Positions 8,835 to 18,432 are shown, numbered from the stretch's first letter. The stretch is DNA of 64,000 bases from an uncultured bacterium (GCA_905214875.1 CAJMNR010000004.1:60540-124539); one strand, 5' to 3'. Numbers and translations: made by a program. Notes: generated from the letters alone by a model not told the origin.

Positions 8835-9649
8835 ACGTTTGTACCCTCCATATCTGTATCGTATTTTGCTATAAATGCCATACTGATTAAGATAAATACC
8901 ATTAATACGATGGATAATCCTGAACCAGTATTCCAGTCATATTTAAACTTGAATTCTTGCTCGATTACATTACCAATCAGGTGAACCTTTCCACCGCCTA
9001 AAATATCTGAAATTACGAATGTCGTTAAGGATGGTACGAATACCATCGTAATTCCACTGATTACTCCAGGCATGCTTAATGGGAAAATAATCTTTGTAAA
9101 TGTCTGATATCCATTTGCGCCTAAGTCTCTTGCTGCATTAATTACATTAGTATCAATCTTAACTAGCGTATTATAAATTGGCAATACCATAAATGGTAAG
9201 AAGTTATATACCATACCTAATACAATCGCATAAGGAGTATTGATAATATTGATTTTTGGCAAATGCATCCAAGATAACAAAGTGTTGATTACACCATTGT
9301 TTTCAAGCAACGTCTGCCAAGCAATTGTACGTAACAAGAAATTCATCCACATTGGAAGAATAAATACAAAAATAATAAAGCTTGAATTCTTTAATTCGGC
9401 GTTTTTAAGTATCATCGCAAGAGGATATGCAAGTAATAAGCAGATCACCGTTGCAATCATACTTAATATTAACGAATACACGAGTGCTTTTAAATTAATC
9501 GGATCAAACATAAGGCGGACATTTTCTAAGGTAAACGCTCCGTCTACATCCGTTAAACCATAGTAAACTACGATAAGAAGAGGGATGATAATAAACGCAG
9601 CCATCCAAATAATATAAGGAAAGGCTAAAAAGCGTCTCTTATTGTTCAT
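8828..9649 (-). CDS. potB: Spermidine/putrescine ABC permease
   Basis: Second polyamine permease (about 273 aa), six membrane segments, EAA loop NAARDLGANGYQTFTKIIFP. The start overlaps the potA end; a GTG one codon upstream (9652) is possible, but the ATG at 9649 fits better with the GAGGCGG motif. It partners with PotC. Confidence 0.95.
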   Translation of the reverse strand: MNNKRRFLAFPYIIWMAAFIIIPLLIVVYYGLTDVDGAFTLENVRLMFDPINLKALVYSLILSMIATVICLLLAYPLAMILKNAELKNSSFIIFVFILPMWMNFLLRTIAWQTLLENNGVINTLLSWMHLPKINIINTPYAIVLGMVYNFLPFMVLPIYNTLVKIDTNVINAARDLGANGYQTFTKIIFPLSMPGVISGITMVFVPSLTTFVISDILGGGKVHLIGNVIEQEFKFKYDWNTGSGLSIVLMVFILISMAFIAKYDTDMEGTNVW

Positions 9650-10715
9650 CACTGATCACCGCCTCTTCATCTTCAGACTGTGGCTTCTGCATAATCTGGA
9701 TATCGAAAGGATCAACTTTGATACCAACCATAGCTCCTACTGGACTTAAGTCTGTGCTATGAACTAGCCATTCATGTCCATTTGCCAAAACTTCCATCTC
9801 ATAGTGCACGCCTTTGAAGATCAAGGAAGTAACGACACCTGTAAGGATTCCGTCTTTCGGATCTACAAGATCGATATCTTCTGGACGGATTACAACGTCT
9901 ACTGGTTTGTTCTTTCCAAAACCTTTGTCCACACATTTAAATTTCTTGCCAAAGATTTCAACCACTTCATCCTCAATAAATGTACCATCTACAATATTGC
10001 TTTCTCCAATAAAGTCGGCAACGAAAGCATTTTGTGGCTCATTATAAATATCTTCCGGGGAACCAATCTGTTGAATGTATCCTTGATTCATGACAACGAT
10101 GCTGTCAGACATAGTAAGTGCCTCTTCCTGGTCATGTGTTACATAGATAAATGTAATTCCTAATTCATTTTTTAAACGGATTAACTCATATTGCATGTCC
10201 TGACGTAATTTTAAATCAAGGGCTCCTAATGGCTCATCTAATAATAATAACTTTGGCTCATTTACGATTGCTCTTGCAATGGCGATACGTTGTTGCTGTC
10301 CACCACTTAAGCTTTCTACGGAACGATTACCAAATCCCTCTAAATTCACTAACTTTAGTGCATATTCAATCTTATCTTTTATATATTGTTTACTTTTATT
10401 TTTAATTTTCAAACCGAACGCTATGTTCTCAGCAATAGTCATATGTGTAAATAACGCATACTTTTGAAATACGGTGTTTAGCTGACGTTCGTTTGGTGGA
10501 AGCTTTGTTATATCTGTGCCATCAAAAACAACCTGCCCCTTATCTGGAGACTCAAATCCACCAATGATTCTTAGCGTTGTTGTCTTACCACATCCACTTG
10601 GACCTAATAACGTTAAGAATTCATTTTCTTTCACATATAAGTTTAAATCATCTAATATGACACTTTCGCCATATGCCTTTGATATATTCTGTAAATCTAT
10701 TAATTTCTTTGACAT
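9639..10715 (-). CDS. potA: Spermidine/putrescine ABC transporter ATPase
   Basis: ATPase (358 aa) powering PotBC. Walker A GPSGCGKTT, Q-loop, signature LSGGQQQRIAIARAI, Walker B LLLLDEPLGALD and the switch His (VTHDQEEA) are all present. A C-terminal regulatory TOBE-type domain follows (about 275-345). The stop overlaps the potB start. It lies 21 bp downstream of the regulator gene, in one operon. Confidence 0.96.
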   Translation of the reverse strand: MSKKLIDLQNISKAYGESVILDDLNLYVKENEFLTLLGPSGCGKTTTLRIIGGFESPDKGQVVFDGTDITKLPPNERQLNTVFQKYALFTHMTIAENIAFGLKIKNKSKQYIKDKIEYALKLVNLEGFGNRSVESLSGGQQQRIAIARAIVNEPKLLLLDEPLGALDLKLRQDMQYELIRLKNELGITFIYVTHDQEEALTMSDSIVVMNQGYIQQIGSPEDIYNEPQNAFVADFIGESNIVDGTFIEDEVVEIFGKKFKCVDKGFGKNKPVDVVIRPEDIDLVDPKDGILTGVVTSLIFKGVHYEMEVLANGHEWLVHSTDLSPVGAMVGIKVDPFDIQIMQKPQSEDEEAVISDEQ

Positions 10716-10736
10716 AATCGCACGATTTTCCCTTCT

Positions 10737-11276
10737 CTAAAAACTTGGAGGTGTTGATACCCAGATTAAACTGGCACCTGTCTTTCCTACTGCTTGTATA
10801 TAATGCTTTTTATTTGGCGTAAAATAAAAAGATTCTCCTTTTTTCGCTTTATAACTAGTGTTGCCAATAATTATATTTATACTTCCACTCAGTACATAAC
10901 CGAACTCTTCTCCTTCGTGTGGGTTGTCTGGATATGTAGCTCCTTCTGGTTCTAGCTGTAGCAATATTGGCTCCATCATATTCTTTTGAGCATTCGGTAT
11001 AATCCACTCAATCTTGTTCTTTAACTCACTGTCTATCTTTTCAAAATAATCCGATTTTTTAAATACCACTTGCTCACTTGTCGTATTGCTGAAAAACTCT
11101 TCTAAATTTGTTCCCAAACATTGTAATATGTCAACTAAAGTTGCAATGGACGGACTTGTAAGATCTCGTTCTAACTGTGAAATAAAGCCCTTGCTTAATT
11201 CTGATCGATCCGCTAATTCTTCTTGTGTAAGGCCTTTTTGCGTTCGAAGTTCTTTGATTTTATTTCCGATATGCAT
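10737..11276 (-). CDS. XRE-family regulator with C-terminal cupin (polyamine type)
   Basis: Transcription factor of 179 aa: an N-terminal XRE helix-turn-helix (about 7-60, with TQEELADRSELSKGFISQLER) and a C-terminal cupin (about 105-175, with HEGEEFGYVLSG). This architecture matches PuuR-type regulators, which usually control polyamine transport or catabolism by sensing a small ligand in the cupin. As the first gene of the pot operon, with a palindrome just downstream of the -10, it very likely autoregulates the operon. AAGGAG precedes the ATG. Confidence 0.9.
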   Translation of the reverse strand: MHIGNKIKELRTQKGLTQEELADRSELSKGFISQLERDLTSPSIATLVDILQCLGTNLEEFFSNTTSEQVVFKKSDYFEKIDSELKNKIEWIIPNAQKNMMEPILLQLEPEGATYPDNPHEGEEFGYVLSGSINIIIGNTSYKAKKGESFYFTPNKKHYIQAVGKTGASLIWVSTPPSF

Positions 11277-11393
11277 AAAAAGACTCCTTTTCTTCTGTCT
11301 TCATTTTTATTTATAATAAATAACAGTATTTATAAACTTCGGGTTTACTTTTACTGTTTTCTCGTTATCATTTGTAGTAATAATAAACTTTAT

Positions 11394-11410
11394 GTTTAGT
11401 TTTACTAAAC
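11394..11410. promoter_or_regulatory. Operator candidate of the pot operon
   Basis: GTTTAGT-TTT-ACTAAAC is a perfect inverted repeat placed just downstream of the -10 hexamer, around +8 to +25. An overlapping AAAC-TTTAT-GTTT half-site lies next to it toward the gene. The position suggests repression by the XRE-cupin protein encoded immediately downstream. Confidence 0.65.
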
Positions 11411-11424
11411 TTAGTGCATAAAAC

Positions 11425-11452
11425 ATTATACTCTCTTTCTATATGATGTCAA
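11425..11452 (-). promoter_or_regulatory. Promoter of the regulator-potABCD operon
   Basis: On the minus strand, TTGACA (11447-11452), a 16-bp spacer and TATAAT (11425-11430) are perfect consensus boxes, about 150 bp upstream of the regulator start. Between here and 11633 no gene is seen, only AT-rich sequence. Confidence 0.85.
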
Positions 11453-11633
11453 TTCATTTTTTCTCTTTTTACGAATATATTTTTAAATAAATCGACATCC
11501 GAATTCTCATTATTATTTGTTTTTACCAATTACTTTCCAATACTTTAAGGTTATGCATATTTTTCATGCTTTATTCTATAATTAAACAATCCTTCTTCTA
11601 TGTATAAGGTGCGCATCACACGCCCCGCTTTTT

Positions 11634-11695
11634 GGGACATTTTTAATTGTTAGGAAAGAGCTCGACAGAGACATTTCCTAACAATTAAAAAAAGC
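11634..11695 (+). repeat. Palindromic 62-bp dispersed repeat, copy A
   Basis: Begins GGGACATTTTTAATTGTTAG and contains GTTAGGAAA / TTTCCTAAC arms flanked by T-run and A-run, with loop core GAGCTCGACAGAG. It matches positions 47112-47173 at 61 of 62 bases in the same orientation. Its A-run end merges with the U-tract of the minus-strand terminator at 11687-11717. It is not coding. Confidence 0.85.
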
Positions 11696-11717
11696 AACTC
11701 TCATTTCTGAGAGTTGC
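11687..11717 (-). terminator. Terminator of the first GH25 gene
   Basis: Minus-strand stem GCAACTCTCA-GAAA-TGAGAGTTGC, perfect 10 bp, followed by T7. The T-run is shared with the repeat at 11634-11695. Confidence 0.9.
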
Positions 11718-11732
11718 TCGACTTCATTTATT

Positions 11733-14081
11733 CTAAACCGCTTTTGTTTTTACACTCTTGATTGCGCTATAGTTTGAATACACAAGGTTTCCACCGGATT
11801 TCTGATATGCACGTACTTTATAATAATATACTGTATTTCCTTTTAGACCTGTATTGTTAATATACGTAGGGGATTTTGTAATTACTTTCTTGTACGTTCC
11901 GTTCTTGCTTGTAGAACGATAGATTTCATATCCCGTTGCGCCTTTCACATCTGACCATGTCATATGGACTCTTCCGCTGTATCCTGTGATTGTTTTAATG
12001 GTTGGTGCAGAAAGCTTTACTGGATTGGTAGTCTTCGCACTAACTGGTGTGGTATATGCTGAATTGTACTCTTTGTTTCCAATTTTCTTCACTGCCATTA
12101 CTTTATAGTAATACGTTTTATTCTTTGTAAGGTTTTTATTTATAAAGCTTGTGGATGTGATTGTTGCTATTCTTGTATATTTTCCATTTTTGCTTGTCGC
12201 ACGATATAACCTATAAGCAGTTGCTCCTGAGGATTTTGACCATGAAATCTTTACAGAAGAACTTGTAACGGAAGATATCTTCACATTTTTTGCTGGTGCC
12301 TGCACTGGTTTTGCAGATACTACAGAAGAAAATGCAGAATCAATATCCTTTTCCTTACCTTTTACGTAAGCTTTGATCTTATAATAAACCGTCTTATTGT
12401 TTGTTAACTTCGTATTAGAAAATGATGTTCCTGTTGTTGTCTTGATTAATTTATATGTCCCGGACTTAGAAGTTGAGGAATATAATTTATATCCTGTAGC
12501 TCCAGACACTTTGGACCAAGTAATCTTGTTGGAATTATAACTTTCACTAACTGCTTTAAACGTAGTAACCTTTGCAACCGCTGTCTTACATGATACGATT
12601 GCTGAAGTTGCAGTTTCTACCTTATCTCCATTCGTACGTAAAGCAGCAACTTTATAATAGTTTGTTGCTGAAGTAGAAGCTCCTGTATGCGTATAAGTTA
12701 ATGCTGTTGTCGTAGTTAATTTCTTATACGTACCATTTTTGCTTGTAGAATGGTAAATCTCATATTTTTCTGCTGTCTCTACCTTATTGTAAGTCAATTT
12801 GATCTTACTTGCTGTATAGATTTCTGTCTTTACAGTCGGTGCAGCTAATTGTACCGGATTAATGATAGGAGTTTCCATGTTGAGGCTGTCGATACTAAGA
12901 CTGTTTCCTTCTGCCACGCGACTTGTTTCCGTCGTATATTGTGGATTCATTTTTAAAAGTTCAGCAGCGGTAACGCCTAACTTAGTAGCAATTGACGCGA
13001 CTGTTTCATTGGCTCCTGCCACATATCTTTCTTTCTTTGTCTTCATGTCGACATATGTCATTCCTGTTGTTGCTTCCTTTAAGTCGAGCTCATAATTCAT
13101 ATCAACTCTTCCGCTTATACCCGCAACTTTACCATATTCTGAATATTGCCACATTCTTGTATATGTCTTGTAATAATCACATCTATTTTTATCCGTATCA
13201 CATTTAAAATGATATTTTCCGTTATATGCAAGGTAAGAACTTGAACTTCCATAATGAGGAATCCACCAGTCATACATCTTTAACTCACTCATATTCAGAT
13301 GATTACTACTAAAGTTATCTCCTGTATACAGCATGAAGTCATAACCAGCTTTTTCAATGGTATCTGCAAAAGTCTTAACCATGCTTGTATTTAAACTATT
13401 TGATAATTTCCCTTGAATCGATGAATCTTCAATGTCATAACAAACTGGATACGTAATCTTATATCCTTTTAATAAGCTGGCTACAAACTCAGCTTCCTTC
13501 TTCGCTTCTGCTGTCGTTGTCGCCGTACTATAAATATAAACGCCAACAGGAATTCCTGCCTTAGTAGCACCTTCAATGTTTTGTTTATATTTTCCTTCGG
13601 CTGATGTACTAGCTCCATATGCAACACGAACAATTGCAAATTCCACTCCGTCAGCCTTTACTTTATTCCAGTCAATATCACCTTGCCATTTGGATACATC
13701 AATACCGATACGATTTGAGTTTGATGCGATCACTCCTGACGTTGCCCCTTCAACTCTTGCTCCATCGCTTACAGAATATGCAGTTACTTTGAAGTAATTC
13801 ATTGCATCTGTAGTCAGATTATCAAAGATAATTGACGTATTCGTAGTGGATGATACTAATTCATAAGTTCCATTCTTTGTCTTTGATGAATACACGTTGT
13901 ATCCAGTCGCCCCACTTACCTTTTTCCATGAAAGCTTGATTGTATTCATTGCAGGATGCGTAACACTAACAGCAATTGTAGTGTTTGCCTTTACTTTTTT
14001 CGGCTCATAACCGAATGCAGTCCCTGAAATCACAACTAAGAAAAGTAAAGCTGCAACAATTCTCATTATTCTTCTTTTCAT
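11733..14081 (-). CDS. Secreted GH25 lysozyme with FnIII-like and LysM domains
   Basis: Secreted wall hydrolase (782 aa). Signal peptide 1-24 or slightly longer, one FnIII-like domain (about 37-118), GH25 muramidase (about 124-335), LysM-like domain (about 348-400), then four FnIII-like repeats (about 414-782), each with a Y-x-V/I-Y-x-S-T-S-K-N-G-T-Y phrase. Catalytic acids expected of GH25 are present: Asp128 in GIDVSKWQ and the acidic cluster 216-219 (YDIED). It should cleave the MurNAc-GlcNAc backbone. The ATG follows GGGGAGA. It is a paralogue of the next upstream gene, with the same domain order but one extra FnIII repeat. Confidence 0.92.
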   Translation of the reverse strand: MKRRIMRIVAALLFLVVISGTAFGYEPKKVKANTTIAVSVTHPAMNTIKLSWKKVSGATGYNVYSSKTKNGTYELVSSTTNTSIIFDNLTTDAMNYFKVTAYSVSDGARVEGATSGVIASNSNRIGIDVSKWQGDIDWNKVKADGVEFAIVRVAYGASTSAEGKYKQNIEGATKAGIPVGVYIYSTATTTAEAKKEAEFVASLLKGYKITYPVCYDIEDSSIQGKLSNSLNTSMVKTFADTIEKAGYDFMLYTGDNFSSNHLNMSELKMYDWWIPHYGSSSSYLAYNGKYHFKCDTDKNRCDYYKTYTRMWQYSEYGKVAGISGRVDMNYELDLKEATTGMTYVDMKTKKERYVAGANETVASIATKLGVTAAELLKMNPQYTTETSRVAEGNSLSIDSLNMETPIINPVQLAAPTVKTEIYTASKIKLTYNKVETAEKYEIYHSTSKNGTYKKLTTTTALTYTHTGASTSATNYYKVAALRTNGDKVETATSAIVSCKTAVAKVTTFKAVSESYNSNKITWSKVSGATGYKLYSSTSKSGTYKLIKTTTGTSFSNTKLTNNKTVYYKIKAYVKGKEKDIDSAFSSVVSAKPVQAPAKNVKISSVTSSSVKISWSKSSGATAYRLYRATSKNGKYTRIATITSTSFINKNLTKNKTYYYKVMAVKKIGNKEYNSAYTTPVSAKTTNPVKLSAPTIKTITGYSGRVHMTWSDVKGATGYEIYRSTSKNGTYKKVITKSPTYINNTGLKGNTVYYYKVRAYQKSGGNLVYSNYSAIKSVKTKAV

Positions 14082-14129
14082 ACCATATCTCCCCTTTATT
14101 CTCCCTGGTGTTTCTCTTTACATGTCACT

Positions 14130-14156
14130 AATAAAAAAAGACATACTTGCAGTATG
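14130..14156 (-). terminator. Probable terminator of the second GH25 gene
   Basis: Minus-strand CATACT-GCA-AGTATG stem followed by TCTTTTTTTATT. The stem is short (6 bp, extendable with bulges), but the U-tract is good. Confidence 0.6.
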
Positions 14157-14235
14157 ATATCGACATTAGTTTCTTACTTCATAATAGCTCTACGTCGCTT
14201 ACCATAAATTACATGCATGTCTTTTTTCATTCTTT

Positions 14236-16284
14236 TTATTTGATTTTTATGGATGAACTGTTACTGTAGCTTCCATATACTTTTTTCCCTTTTACAACAC
14301 GATATGCCCTAACTTTATAATAATATCGTTTTCCTTTTGTCAGATATTTGTTTGTATAGGATGTTTTTGTTGTATATGCTATTCTTGTGTATGTGCCATT
14401 CTTTTTTGTTGAGCGATAGATGGCATAACCGCTTGCTCCACTAATTTTTCCATATTTAATGGTTGCGTTTCTAGAACTTGTTGACAGTTTGCTAATCTTT
14501 GCCTTAGCAACTTTCGTAGTTGCTGATGTATACTTGCTCTCTGCAGACCAGTAGTTCTTCTTATTATAACTTTTTACTGCCTGTACTTTGTAGTAGTAAG
14601 TCTTTCCAAGTGTTAATTTCTTGTGTGTAAAAGTATTTGTTTTAGAATAACCTGCTGTCTTATAAGTTCCATTCTTCTTTGTAGCAACCAGAATCTTATA
14701 CTTATAAGCTCCTTCTGACTTATTCCATTTCAGACTCACGCTATTATACTGTGTATCTGTTACCCAAACTTTGGATGGTGCAAGCATCTCCGGTTTGCCT
14801 GCAACAGCTTTAGCCGACTTGGATTGTACCACTGCATTGTTATTCTTCTTATAGCCATATACTTTGTAGTAGTAAGTCTTCTTCGTTGTTAATCCCTTGT
14901 CTGTAAAGCTTGTACCTGTTACGGTTCCAACTTTTTTATACGTACCATTCTTTGATGTAGCACGATAGATGTAATATCCATTAGAATAATTGATTGCAGA
15001 CCATGTGATCTTAACTTTGTCAAATCCAGCGGATGCTGTCTTTACATTGGTTACATTGGATACAGTTACCCCATTTGTACTAAGTACTTTTGAATTGATT
15101 GCAATACTATTTCCCTTAGCTAATTTTGTAGTTGCCGTATAGTTTTTACCTGTTACATTTAGCTGGCTGACAGAAACCTTATATTTATCTGCAATAGAAC
15201 TTAATGTTTCCCCACTTGCTGTTAAATACGTTTCTGTTCCCTTAGATACGTTATAATGAGCCATTCCATATACGGATTGTTTTAAATCAAGCTCATAGTT
15301 CATATCTACATTTCCATTAATTCCATTTACTTTTCCTAAACTGGAGTACTGCCAGAATCTTGTTTTTTCATGATTACAGTTTCTTCCATAATGGTATTTT
15401 CCCGTATAATGAGTATATTTCTCCGTGGATCCATAATGTGCAAGCCATGCGTCATACTCAGAAAGTTCATCCATATTGATATACGTTCTACTAAAGGTAC
15501 ATCCTGTATAGATCATTGGCGTATAACCGCCTTTTTTTATTGCTTCACAGAATGCCTTTGTAAGCTTCGTATTCTTTGCTCTTCCTGATGCTGTAGCTCC
15601 CTGCTTTGATTGTATTTTATCTTCAATATCAAATGCTACTGGATACTGTAACTTGTATCCTTTAATCAACTTAAGTACATACGCAGCCTCTTTCTTTGCC
15701 TGGCTTTCTGTCGTAGCCATACTGTAGATATAGACACCAACAGGAATTCCTGCTGCCTGTGCACCTTCAATATTCTGTTTGTATAATTTTTCTGCTGTCG
15801 TGCTTGTAGAATAAGCAACGCGAACAATTGCATATTCGATTCCTGCTTCTTTTACTTTCTTCCAGTCAATCGTATCATTCCATTTTGAGACGTCGATTCC
15901 AATCTTGTTGGAACGAACTTTATAGTCCTTTGAACTTGCTACTACGACTTGTTTTTCACTTACCACTTTATAAGCAGTAACTTTAAAATAATAAAACTTA
16001 TCACTGGATAAGCCGTCAAACACTATTTTATTATCCAGTGTTGAGGAAGCTAATCGATATGTATCCGATGCCTTTTCTTTATAATAGACATTATAGCCAT
16101 ACGCCTCTGAAACCTTTCCCCATGAAAGTTTGACTGTATTCATAGACGGATGCTTCACTGTAATATTGATTGAAGCAATCGTTTTGGCTGCTTTTACTGT
16201 TGTTTTTGGCAATTCGACAAATATTCCAGCTATCATTACCAGCACTAATAATGATGCAAGTATTCTTTTACTGTTCGTTTTCAT
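14236..16284 (-). CDS. Secreted GH25 lysozyme with FnIII-like and LysM domains (paralogue)
   Basis: Secreted muramidase of 682 aa with the same plan as the neighbouring gene: signal peptide, FnIII-like domain, GH25 domain with GIDVSKWN and AFDIED motifs, LysM-like domain (LTASGETLSSIADKYKVS), and three FnIII-like repeats. The longest reading begins at TTG (16311), but AAGGAG lies inside that extension, 7 nt before the ATG at 16284, so the ATG is the true start. The neighbouring pair probably arose by duplication followed by loss or gain of an FnIII repeat. A role in wall turnover or cell separation is inferred. Confidence 0.92.
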   Translation of the reverse strand: MKTNSKRILASLLVLVMIAGIFVELPKTTVKAAKTIASINITVKHPSMNTVKLSWGKVSEAYGYNVYYKEKASDTYRLASSTLDNKIVFDGLSSDKFYYFKVTAYKVVSEKQVVVASSKDYKVRSNKIGIDVSKWNDTIDWKKVKEAGIEYAIVRVAYSTSTTAEKLYKQNIEGAQAAGIPVGVYIYSMATTESQAKKEAAYVLKLIKGYKLQYPVAFDIEDKIQSKQGATASGRAKNTKLTKAFCEAIKKGGYTPMIYTGCTFSRTYINMDELSEYDAWLAHYGSTEKYTHYTGKYHYGRNCNHEKTRFWQYSSLGKVNGINGNVDMNYELDLKQSVYGMAHYNVSKGTETYLTASGETLSSIADKYKVSVSQLNVTGKNYTATTKLAKGNSIAINSKVLSTNGVTVSNVTNVKTASAGFDKVKITWSAINYSNGYYIYRATSKNGTYKKVGTVTGTSFTDKGLTTKKTYYYKVYGYKKNNNAVVQSKSAKAVAGKPEMLAPSKVWVTDTQYNSVSLKWNKSEGAYKYKILVATKKNGTYKTAGYSKTNTFTHKKLTLGKTYYYKVQAVKSYNKKNYWSAESKYTSATTKVAKAKISKLSTSSRNATIKYGKISGASGYAIYRSTKKNGTYTRIAYTTKTSYTNKYLTKGKRYYYKVRAYRVVKGKKVYGSYSNSSSIKIK

Positions 16285-16355
16285 TTCGTTACTCCTTCGT
16301 TCTTTTTTCAAATTCCCTTTTATATCTAAAATAAACTACAAATATGACCAAAAAA

Positions 16356-16403
16356 AGTCATATAAGTAATATTTTTTATTTTTTTAATATTACTTACATG
16401 ACT
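16356..16403. terminator. Terminator of trpS
   Basis: AGTCATATAAGTAATATT / AATATTACTTACATGACT, an 18-bp imperfect stem with an AT loop, just after the trpS stop. On the minus strand it is followed by TTTTTTGGTCAT. Confidence 0.8.
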
Positions 16404-16412
16404 CTTAAGTTT

Positions 16413-17420
16413 TTATCTTATTCTTTCTGGGAAACCAACTTTTTTCTGAACTTTTCTCAATGTCTTATTAGCAAAGTAATTTGCTTTCTCTGCATTTGCT
16501 TTAATTATGCTGTCGATATATGCCTTATCTTTTAATAAGTCCGCTTGTTTTTCTTGAATTGGTCTTAATACATCTACTACGGCTTCACCAACTGCTAATT
16601 TGAAATCGCCATATCCTTTTCCGTCAAATTCACGTTCGATTTCCGCGATTGTCTTGCCTGTTGCTGTTCCATAGATATCAATCAAATTACTGATTCCTGG
16701 TTTTTCTTCTTTGTCATAACGCACTTCGCTGAAGGAATCTGTTACTGCACGTTTGAACTTACGAATGATTGCATCTGGCTCATCTGTTAAATAAATGCTT
16801 GCATTTGGATTTTCATCCGACTTGCTCATTTTCTTAACTGGATCCTGAAGGCTCATAATCTTTGCTCCAGTCTTTCCGATATAAGCTTCTGGGATGGTAA
16901 ATACATCACCGTAAATATTGTTAAATCTATTTGCAATATCTCTTGTTAATTCTAAGTGCTGCATCTGGTCGATACCAACTGGTACAACGTCTGTCTGATA
17001 TAATAAGATATCCGCTGCCATTAATGCTGGATACGTATAAAGTCCTGCATTAATATTATCCGCATGCTTGGATGACTTATCTTTAAACTGTGTCATACGA
17101 TTTAACTCACCCATGTAGGTAAAGCAATTTAAGATCCAGTTTAATTCCGCATGTGCGCTGACATGGGATTGATAATAAATGCAGTTTTTCTCAGGATCCA
17201 ATCCTGCTGCAATATATAATGTCAATAAGGCTCTTGCACGTTTTCTAAGCGTCGCAGGGTCTTGACGAACTGTAATTGAATGCATATCAACTACGCTGTA
17301 AAAGCATTGATATTCTTCATTTAAAGTAACCCAGTTTTTCAGAGCCCCCATATAATTTCCTAATGTAAGATTACCTGTGGCCTGCATCCCACTAAATAGG
17401 GTCTTTTTTCCGTCTAGCAT
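16413..17420 (-). CDS. trpS: Tryptophanyl-tRNA synthetase
   Basis: Charges tRNA-Trp (class I synthetase). The HIGH-like motif is GNYMGAL near the N-terminus (FSGMQATGNLTLGNYMG) and the KMSKS motif is KKMSKSDENP. Length 335 aa is normal. A GTG at 17429 would add three residues but leaves no room for a ribosome binding site; GGAAGAG is correctly placed only for the ATG at 17420. No T-box is found upstream, unlike leuS in this window. Confidence 0.97.
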   Translation of the reverse strand: MLDGKKTLFSGMQATGNLTLGNYMGALKNWVTLNEEYQCFYSVVDMHSITVRQDPATLRKRARALLTLYIAAGLDPEKNCIYYQSHVSAHAELNWILNCFTYMGELNRMTQFKDKSSKHADNINAGLYTYPALMAADILLYQTDVVPVGIDQMQHLELTRDIANRFNNIYGDVFTIPEAYIGKTGAKIMSLQDPVKKMSKSDENPNASIYLTDEPDAIIRKFKRAVTDSFSEVRYDKEEKPGISNLIDIYGTATGKTIAEIEREFDGKGYGDFKLAVGEAVVDVLRPIQEKQADLLKDKAYIDSIIKANAEKANYFANKTLRKVQKKVGFPERIR

Positions 17421-17464
17421 GTAGTTCACTCTTCCTTTTTCTCATATACATATTTAATCACTTT

Positions 17465-17493
17465 AGTTTATCATACGACAAATTATTTGTAAA
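17465..17493 (-). promoter_or_regulatory. Promoter of trpS
   Basis: Minus-strand TTTACA-17 bp-TAAACT, about 45 bp upstream of the start. Confidence 0.55.
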
Positions 17494-17523
17494 CTCGACA
17501 TGCCTACTATGTACTATTCTTCT

Positions 17524-18432
17524 TTATAATAATCCCGTACTAAAATATCTCTCCATACGGTCAGCTAAGACAGTTGCAACAATCTTATCAGAGCCGTATT
17601 TCTTTGTAATCTCCTTCGCTGCCCATACATTGGCTCCCGATGACGTTCCACATAACAATCCCTGCACCCTTGCAAGTTCCCTTGTTGTCTCAATGGCATC
17701 CTCATCCGTCACTTCTATGATGTCATCGATTAATGAGGTATCTAATACATCTGGGATAAATCCATCTCCGATTCCCTGTATGCTATGCAATCCCGGTTCG
17801 TCTCCTAATAATGCTGAAACATTTTTTGGCTCCACTGCCACTACACGTAAGTCTTTATTTTTTTCTTTCAAATACTTTCCAATTCCTTGTAACGTTCCGC
17901 CGCTTCCAAGGCCTGATACGAATATATCCACTTTTCCATTCAACTGTTTATAGATTTCTGGACCAGTGGCACGATAGTGTATGTCTGGATTGTCTGGATT
18001 CTTAAATTGCTGTGGCATAAACATCTTCTCATCATTTGTCACAAGTTCTTCTGCCCTTCTTACTGCCCCGCCAATGCTCTCATTTGCTGGTGTAAGTTCT
18101 AGTTCTGCCCCTAATGCACGAATAATCTTTTTACGTTCTTCACTCATATTCTCTGGCATGACAATAATGACACGATACCCTTTCCTTACTCCGACTAATG
18201 ACAGTCCAATTCCTGTATTGCCTGAGGTAGGCTCTACGATTGTCATTCCTTTTCTTAATATTCCACGCTGCTCCGCTTCTTCAATCATATTCTTTGCCAC
18301 GCGGTCTTTGATGCTCCCGCCCGGATTCAAAAATTCTGCTTTTGCAAAAATATTTAAGCCTGTCGTATTCTTCAAACTTATTAAAGGCGTATGCCCAATC
18401 AAATCCAAAATATTTTCTGTATATGTGTACAT
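17524..18432 (-). CDS. cysK: Cysteine synthase (O-acetylserine sulfhydrylase)
   Basis: PLP enzyme (302 aa) making cysteine from O-acetylserine and sulfide. The PLP lysine is about Lys42 in PGGSIKDR; the substrate loop is PTSGNTGIGL; the phosphate loop is SGLGSGGTLQG; and GTSSGAN lies near the C-terminus. The ATG follows AGGAGGGA. It stands alone with its own promoter. It could also be called a cystathionine beta-synthase-like fold protein, but the length and motifs fit CysK. Confidence 0.94.
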   Translation of the reverse strand: MYTYTENILDLIGHTPLISLKNTTGLNIFAKAEFLNPGGSIKDRVAKNMIEEAEQRGILRKGMTIVEPTSGNTGIGLSLVGVRKGYRVIIVMPENMSEERKKIIRALGAELELTPANESIGGAVRRAEELVTNDEKMFMPQQFKNPDNPDIHYRATGPEIYKQLNGKVDIFVSGLGSGGTLQGIGKYLKEKNKDLRVVAVEPKNVSALLGDEPGLHSIQGIGDGFIPDVLDTSLIDDIIEVTDEDAIETTRELARVQGLLCGTSSGANVWAAKEITKKYGSDKIVATVLADRMERYFSTGLL

